A program made the translations under genes and the position numbers. DNA of 27,011 bases from a virus: positions 1 to 27,011 of the IMG/VR virus record IMGVR_UViG_3300038534_000054; one strand, given 5' to 3'. Shown in pieces: positions 23,963 to 27,011 of the stretch. The notes beneath the pieces are model-generated. The model searched no databases. It saw only the letters and a program-made list of their open reading frames with translations, and was not told where the DNA came from. Every line of letters begins with the position of its first letter. Position 1 is the stretch's first letter.

Positions 23963-24216
23963 GCTGGCTTAAATTATTCTTAGGTGGGTCGTGGGCCTAC
24001 CTTGTTGCTGCTGGTGGTGCTATTCTCGCGGCATTTGGCTATATTCAAAAAGTCAAATATGATACTCGCAAGGCTGAACGTATAAAAGCGGAACAGGTCA
24101 AAAGCGAGTATGAGAAAGAGCAGCTTAAAAAACGAGTTGAGCATGATGAGCAAATTGATACTCTTGATGACATTGATCTTGATCGCCGGTTGCGCGAGCA
24201 GTCTCGTCGTCATTGA
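23959..24216 (+). CDS. i-spanin (Rz-like inner membrane spanin subunit, 85 aa)
   Basis: An N-terminal membrane anchor (about residues 9-28, GGSWAYLVAAGGAILAAFGY) is followed by a long charged, periplasmic helix (KVKYDTRKAERIKAEQVKSE and onward), the classical Rz architecture. The last residues (DIDLDRRLREQSRRH) are basic. A lipoprotein gene starts inside it in the +1 frame and runs past its end, the usual Rz/Rz1 arrangement. The pair fuses inner and outer membranes at the end of lysis. Short for an i-spanin but within range. Confidence 0.82.
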   Translation: MSWLKLFLGGSWAYLVAAGGAILAAFGYIQKVKYDTRKAERIKAEQVKSEYEKEQLKKRVEHDEQIDTLDDIDLDRRLREQSRRH

Positions 24217-24346
24217 TAAGGTTATCTCTTGTGATAGGGTTGAGATTATATCGGTTAATCCCGAAGCGTTACCCTATCTTGAGAGAAAAACAAAGGAAGA
24301 AATCATAAGGATTAACGACTTAATTATTGAAAATTGTGGAGATTAA
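24143..24346 (+). CDS. o-spanin (Rz1-like outer membrane lipoprotein), overlapping the i-spanin gene
   Basis: Two adjacent ATGs (24143 and 24146) open a lipoprotein in the +1 frame within the i-spanin gene: MSKLILLMTLILIAGC, with a lipobox LIAGC giving Cys as the mature N-terminus. The mature part is about 50 aa (ASSLVVIDKVISCDRVEII, then EALPYLERKTKEEIIRIN) and contains two more Cys residues that could form disulphides. It extends 130 bases past the i-spanin stop. Nested start and lipobox together make the o-spanin call good. The mature part is not Pro-rich like lambda Rz1. Confidence 0.82.
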   Translation: MMSKLILLMTLILIAGCASSLVVIDKVISCDRVEIISVNPEALPYLERKTKEEIIRINDLIIENCGD

Positions 24347-24347
24347 T

Positions 24348-24533
24348 ATGCCAGGTGGACGTGGTTCGTTAGAACAAATTACAGATAAATACATTGAATT
24401 AGCCGAGAGAGTGGATGGCTCTAACCTTGACAAATCAGCCAAAGATGTTGTGCTTGGCAAGCTGGGCGATATTATCGCGGCTTCGATTGTTCAAGATTAT
24501 GAATTAGAGTTTTACGAGGACTACAAGAAGTAA
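24348..24533 (+). CDS. 61-aa hypothetical protein
   Basis: ATG 24348 follows GTGGAG and lies one base after the o-spanin stop; an in-frame TTG at 24327 is less likely. The product begins MPGGRGSLEQITDKYIELAE and is an acidic helical protein (KDVVLGKLGDIIAASIVQDY) with a very acidic end (ELEFYEDYKK). No membrane segment. Unknown family; it is embedded in the lysis cassette. Its stop overlaps the next start (TAATG). Confidence 0.6.
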   Translation: MPGGRGSLEQITDKYIELAERVDGSNLDKSAKDVVLGKLGDIIAASIVQDYELEFYEDYKK

Positions 24534-25141
24534 TGGAATTAACCGCTCTTGCAGACTGGCAAACACACCATTTAATGATTTTTAATGTTTATGGTGTTCG
24601 ATTCAATTTACATTTCGTTATATGGATGGCTTTTCTAGGCTGGTTTATGTTTTGGTGTAAAGGTGCTCAGGAGCGGTTAATCACGGCAACTTTACTAGGC
24701 TTTCAGTTCCTCTATATTGCTGTGGCTTTTTGCTTAGATATTATCGATTATCAAAACGTTGGTTCTGGTAGTTTTTTAAGCTTCATATCACAAATAAAAG
24801 AGGGTCAGGAAAGATCATTAGGAATTGGACTTGACGCATTTCTCTATGCGTGTATTGATTATTTAACGATATTGATTCTTATTACAATGAGGCCGAGGCG
24901 AATAGTTGATCCTATCACCTTTGTTCTCGTCGTTTTAATCGTTCTTCATCTAGTCGCAGCAATAGTCCCGATGTCGTCTTATACAGCGTATGATATTTTA
25001 TGGCATGGGTTATACTATCTTATATTCGCTATTTTGTTTCTCACTAGCGGTCGAGTGGAGAAGAAAATTGGACATATTCGGCTTTTTGATATTTGTCATT
25101 TTCTTGCTCGCCCTGATAGCTCGAAGGTGGTACACCGATGA
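24533..25141 (+). CDS. Polytopic membrane protein of unknown function (202 aa, about five spans)
   Basis: Five hydrophobic helices are visible at about residues 26-42, 50-71, 102-119, 127-147 and 155-172, with short loops containing charged pairs (QERLIT; RPRRIVDP). No motif of a known transporter or enzyme is seen. It is larger than a holin. Location at the end of the late operon suggests an accessory membrane function, such as superinfection exclusion or modulation of lysis, but that is speculation. The 3' part overlaps a small membrane ORF in another frame (25068-25175), and its stop overlaps the start of the next gene. Confidence 0.6.
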   Translation: MELTALADWQTHHLMIFNVYGVRFNLHFVIWMAFLGWFMFWCKGAQERLITATLLGFQFLYIAVAFCLDIIDYQNVGSGSFLSFISQIKEGQERSLGIGLDAFLYACIDYLTILILITMRPRRIVDPITFVLVVLIVLHLVAAIVPMSSYTAYDILWHGLYYLIFAILFLTSGRVEKKIGHIRLFDICHFLARPDSSKVVHR

Positions 25142-25175
25142 TAAAAAAGATAGTCGTAAACGGCCTCGTTTTTGA
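25068..25175 (+). CDS. Possible 35-aa single-span membrane peptide in an overlapping frame
   Basis: A TTG codon at 25068 lies seven bases after GGAG (25057-25060). It opens a 35-residue frame with one clear membrane helix (IFGFLIFVIFLLALIARR) and a strongly basic tail (DDKKDSRKRPRF). In the same bases the 202-aa protein is past its last span and reads as an unremarkable tail. The frame is open further upstream to ATG 24990, without a good ribosome binding site. Small spans with basic tails are typical of lysis accessory peptides. The overlap with two genes and the TTG start keep confidence low. Confidence 0.35.
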   Translation: MDIFGFLIFVIFLLALIARRWYTDDKKDSRKRPRF

Positions 25176-25365
25176 TTTGTCATTTATCATGGCGACAAAT
25201 GGCTATGCCAATATAGTCGCTCCTCAAGCTATACCAGAATACTCTACAATCCTTCAATTTTTTGCAGGCGTATCGGGAATACTTTTATGTCTTGGCCGTT
25301 TTATGAAAATGCTTGCCGAGGCTTACGCTATTAAAAAGCAAGCAGATAAACAGGATAATACATAA
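25138..25365 (+). CDS. 75-aa putative membrane protein at the end of the late operon
   Basis: ATG 25138 is preceded by AAGGTGG at about nine bases and overlaps the previous stop (ATGA). The N-terminus (MIKKIVVNGLVFDLSFIM) is signal-like; residues about 33-55 (IPEYSTILQFFAGVSGILLC) form a membrane segment, followed by a basic helical tail (GRFMKMLAEAYAIKKQADKQ). The order of signal-like N-terminus, Pro-Glu motif, span and basic end resembles small phage membrane proteins of unknown role. It is the last rightward gene; its stop lies three bases from the stop of a leftward gene, and I see no strong terminator between them. Confidence 0.6.
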   Translation: MIKKIVVNGLVFDLSFIMATNGYANIVAPQAIPEYSTILQFFAGVSGILLCLGRFMKMLAEAYAIKKQADKQDNT

Positions 25366-25368
25366 GGG

Positions 25369-25500
25369 CTACTTGAAGAGTATAATGTAGCTGATAGTGC
25401 TAGCAATGGCTCCAGCAATTATAGCCATATCACTAAAACCTAAAATCTTATTAAAAGCAACACCCGCAACCATAGCAATAAAGAACACTAAAACGTTCAT
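25369..25500 (-). CDS. 43-aa small membrane protein, leftward
   Basis: On the minus strand, ATG (25500) lies seven bases after GGAGATGG, a strong ribosome binding site, and the frame runs to TAG at 25369. The product begins MNVLVFFIAMVAGVAF and has two hydrophobic stretches (residues 2-16 and 22-41, DMAIIAGAIASTISYIIL) with almost no charge. It is the last gene of the leftward group and converges with the 75-aa gene. Unknown function; small membrane toxin-like, holin-like or regulatory peptides would all fit. Confidence 0.55.
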   Translation of the reverse strand: MNVLVFFIAMVAGVAFNKILGFSDMAIIAGAIASTISYIILFK

Positions 25501-25518
25501 TATATAACCATCTCCAAA

Positions 25519-25704
25519 TTATGAATTAGCCTTATAAAGGTAATCCCTTAGCTTTTCACTCCATCGAAAAGCGATGTTTTCATTTTTTGTGAATCTGCCG
25601 CCTAAAAAAAACCACCCCCATCCATGTAGACGATGGCGTCCATAGCAAATCTTATATCTACTGCCAATGATAATATCTTTTTCGTGACCTGCTTGTTCTG
25701 TCAT
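25519..25704 (-). CDS. 61-aa hypothetical protein, leftward
   Basis: The minus-strand start at 25704 overlaps the stop of the gene to its right by ATGA, and its own stop is directly followed by the ribosome binding site of the next gene. The product is basic and aromatic (ICYGRHRLHGWGWFFLGGRF) with a helical end (FRWSEKLRDYLYKA). No recognised domain. Codon pattern and packing in the operon support it as real; otherwise hypothetical. Confidence 0.5.
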   Translation of the reverse strand: MTEQAGHEKDIIIGSRYKICYGRHRLHGWGWFFLGGRFTKNENIAFRWSEKLRDYLYKANS

Positions 25705-25955
25705 GCTCTTTGCTCTTTAGTTATCTTAAGTATTTTTATGTAATAAACGTCTGTAAAATCGTGTAACTGTGCATCTATGTAAGCATTATTGTAGTAGTCG
25801 AAGGTGTGAAAACGTAGGTTGTAGTCGTGTTCTATGGTTTCCCATATAAAATCAAGCGTCCCCGCAATGACATCACCCTCCCATATAACTACAAACTTTC
25901 CTTCATATCTTGGACATTCTAGGCATCTAAATTCTACCTGTGTCTGATCGTTCAT
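25701..25955 (-). CDS. 84-aa hypothetical protein, leftward
   Basis: The start at 25955 has AAAGGAAA upstream. The product has one CxxC pair near the N-terminus (FRCLECPRYEGKF) that might bind metal or form a disulphide, and is otherwise rich in Asp, Tyr and Ile, with alternating strands (KFVVIWEGDVIAGTLDFIWE; later DVYYIKILKITKE). I do not recognise the family. It overlaps the next gene by ATGA and starts directly after the HTH gene. Confidence 0.55.
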   Translation of the reverse strand: MNDQTQVEFRCLECPRYEGKFVVIWEGDVIAGTLDFIWETIEHDYNLRFHTFDYYNNAYIDAQLHDFTDVYYIKILKITKEQRA

Positions 25956-26141
25956 TTATTTTTTCCTTTTGGTAATATTATATTGCTCTCTTATTTTCTT
26001 TAACGCTGCTCGCTCAAGCTGCCCTATAAATTGGTGGCTACATCCTATTTTATTGGCTATATCTCTCTGCGACAAAGGCTCCCCGTTGCCATTCTTTATC
26101 CAGTCATCAAAGGCTTGATCTAATCTGTCTAGTGCATTCAT
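25956..26141 (-). CDS. Small HTH protein resembling sigma-70 region 4 (61 aa)
   Basis: I chose ATG 26141, which has GAGG six bases upstream, over an in-frame TTG at 26153. The helix-turn-helix lies at about residues 24-52: PLSQRDIANKIGCSHQFIGQ followed by LERAALKKIREQ. A Q-LE-AL-K-RE ending is typical of region 4-like domains that read a -35 box, but without region 2 it cannot be a full sigma factor. It could be a small DNA-binding regulator. The C-terminus is basic (ITKRKK). It overlaps the gene to its right by 35 bases. Target genes are unknown. Confidence 0.65.
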   Translation of the reverse strand: MNALDRLDQAFDDWIKNGNGEPLSQRDIANKIGCSHQFIGQLERAALKKIREQYNITKRKK

Positions 26142-26331
26142 GCTGTGCCTCAAAAATATTATCTAGTGCTTTTTGCGCGAAATAGCCAGTTTCGTAGCAT
26201 TCGCCCATACCTTCACGTATTTCTCTACCGGCTTTAGCGTCTATCACGCCGTCAAGAAATTCATTAGGGTTTTCGATTTTCTCACCTAACATCATTTCCC
26301 ATTTGCTTATATGTTCTTTGATTTCTGACAT
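26107..26331 (-). CDS. 74-aa hypothetical protein, leftward
   Basis: ATG 26331 has a good ribosome binding site (GAGGTGA, four to five bases before the start). The product is acidic and helical (SEIKEHISKWEMMLGEKIEN, then DGVIDAKAGREIREGMGECY) with two Cys residues. It overlaps the HTH gene by 35 bases in another frame. No known family. It starts after a 49-base gap containing a hairpin. Confidence 0.55.
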   Translation of the reverse strand: MSEIKEHISKWEMMLGEKIENPNEFLDGVIDAKAGREIREGMGECYETGYFAQKALDNIFEAQHECTRQIRSSL

Positions 26332-26361
26332 AAATCACCTCGTTTGTTTTGTTTATTATTG

Positions 26362-26380
26362 ACCCGAATCGGGGTTTTTT
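26362..26380 (+). terminator. Hairpin with T tract (rightward orientation) in the gap of the leftward operon
   Basis: ACCCG (26362-26366), loop AAT, then CGGGG (26370-26374) and six T residues (26375-26380). The stem is only four to five pairs. It has terminator form on the plus strand, although the flanking genes are on the minus strand. On the minus strand no U tract follows. It might stop antisense transcripts or be an mRNA-stabilising or processing hairpin. Confidence 0.3.
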
Positions 26381-26842
26381 CTAATTGTTTTTGCCTATCG
26401 ATAATCCATGCATGATAGTTTCTTTTGATGGGAAGAAAGGTAGCACTATCTGTAATCTTTGCGAGAAGGTCATAGCGAGGGCTTCAACTACGTCATGTAT
26501 GATCTCGCTGTTCTGCACTTGAGTAGAGCTTTTATCGTGAAGTGCTGCCAGTGTTGGCTTATAGATTAACTCTTTGAAAAGGTTTTCAGTCCATGCGCTT
26601 TGTATAGTTCTTTGGTTTATTATTGATACTGTATCGCACGTATAACCAGAATCATTTAGCGCCTTAGCGCATTGCCGAAACCAGACATGAAGAGCTTTAT
26701 TTTGTGCTGAAGTAATAGCCGTTTTATCAGTGTAATACCAGTCAATATGGAGCGTTTTTCCCTTATCAAACTGTAGGCACGCTTCCTTTTTAACAACATC
26801 AAGCGTGCTGTCAATCATTGAGTAATTAGTTAAGGTGATCAC
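26381..26842 (-). CDS. Unknown early-type phage protein, possibly NinB-like (153 aa)
   Basis: The start is GTG at 26842, supported by GAGG five bases upstream and a GTGA overlap with the stop of the gene to the right. An N-terminal beta part (LHIDWYYTDKTAIT) leads to SAQNKALHVWFRQCAKALND, a helix pattern like that of NinB-type recombination proteins (QN near a Trp-containing helix). Then WTENLFKELIYKPTLAAL follows, with an end (VVEALAMTFSQRLQIVLPFF, then PSKE) seen in several phage early proteins of this size. The resemblance is weak and from memory. A DNA recombination or replication helper is plausible but not proven. Confidence 0.5.
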   Translation of the reverse strand: MITLTNYSMIDSTLDVVKKEACLQFDKGKTLHIDWYYTDKTAITSAQNKALHVWFRQCAKALNDSGYTCDTVSIINQRTIQSAWTENLFKELIYKPTLAALHDKSSTQVQNSEIIHDVVEALAMTFSQRLQIVLPFFPSKETIMHGLSIGKNN

Positions 26843-27011
26843 CGCTGCCTCAAAATCATTTGCTTGTAATGTGTTTTTGCTTCAAATAGCTGGCCTGTTT
26901 TTGAATCTCGCACATAACAAGCCTCATCAAAAAAACTATATTTAGTTTCTTGGTTTGATATTTCACCATAAAACGCACAATTCCTAACCGGCAAAAAGCC
27001 AAAAGCGCAAA
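26839..27011 (-). CDS. Partial unknown gene running off the right edge (C-terminal 56 aa)
   Basis: The minus-strand frame is open from the window edge to TGA at 26839-26841, and that stop overlaps the next start (GTGA). Visible sequence includes PVRNCAFYGEISNQET, FFDEACYVRDSKTGQLFEAK and an end LRQR. Three Cys residues occur at about positions 1, 11 and 31 of the visible part. No ATG is present in frame, so the start lies outside. The charged, mixed composition and operon overlap support it as coding; no family recognised. Confidence 0.5.
   Translation of the reverse strand, partial: CAFGFLPVRNCAFYGEISNQETKYSFFDEACYVRDSKTGQLFEAKTHYKQMILRQR

Noticed and set aside
1-27011. tRNA genes, CRISPR arrays, insertion sequences, and terminal repeats.
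   Set aside because: None was seen by eye on either strand. Terminal repeats could not be judged because the genome ends may lie outside the window.

Overview
The window is the late (structural and lysis) half of a tailed bacteriophage, or of a prophage. The virion looks podovirus-like: a T7-type portal, scaffold, tail tube A and tail tube B (nozzle), and internal virion proteins, in an order resembling Bordetella phage BPP-1 and its relatives. The host should be a Gram-negative bacterium, because the lysis cassette has a nested two-component spanin with a lipoprotein and the promoters are of the sigma-70 type. The moderate base composition (about 45% GC by eye) would suit a gammaproteobacterium, but that is only a guess. 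No integrase, RNA polymerase or DNA polymerase lies in the window, so lifestyle and replication type cannot be read here.

Layout. The tail of an upstream terminator (1-24) is followed by an extended -10 promoter (45-53) and a short structured leader. From 115 to 9431 there is a nearly gapless rightward operon. It encodes two small proteins, a 1111-aa beta-rich virion protein, two short proteins, TerS, TerL, three small proteins (one with a possible permuted NlpC/P60-like fold), the portal, a Bbp19-like protein and the scaffold. A second, stronger promoter with a leader of about 117 nt (9435-9585) drives the major capsid protein and a probable decoration protein, and is followed by a hairpin terminator (10727-10749). 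Next come an unusual virion-type protein with a signal peptide, tail tube A, a nozzle protein carrying an inserted discoidin-like domain, a cupin, internal virion proteins (the gp16-like one apparently in separate pieces) and a tail fibre. The lysis genes are an M15 endolysin, a holin candidate, nested i- and o-spanin and several small membrane proteins, up to 25365.

From 25369 to the right edge all genes are on the minus strand and tightly overlapped: small unknown proteins, an HTH protein like sigma region 4, a possible NinB-like protein, and a partial gene running off the edge. This looks like the distal end of a leftward early or accessory operon converging on the late operon.

How it works together. 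TerS and TerL package DNA through the portal into a shell built by the scaffold and capsid proteins. Tail tubes A and B form the short tail, internal proteins are ejected to cross the envelope, and the fibre, the discoidin-like domain and perhaps the 1111-aa protein bind the host. Endolysin, holin and spanins release progeny. Functions are read from residue patterns and gene order; no database search was run. The best leads for novelty are the two structured leaders, the signal-peptide virion protein whose start sits just behind a terminator hairpin, the discoidin-nozzle fusion, the broken gp16-like region and the overlapping small membrane ORFs near the lysis genes.
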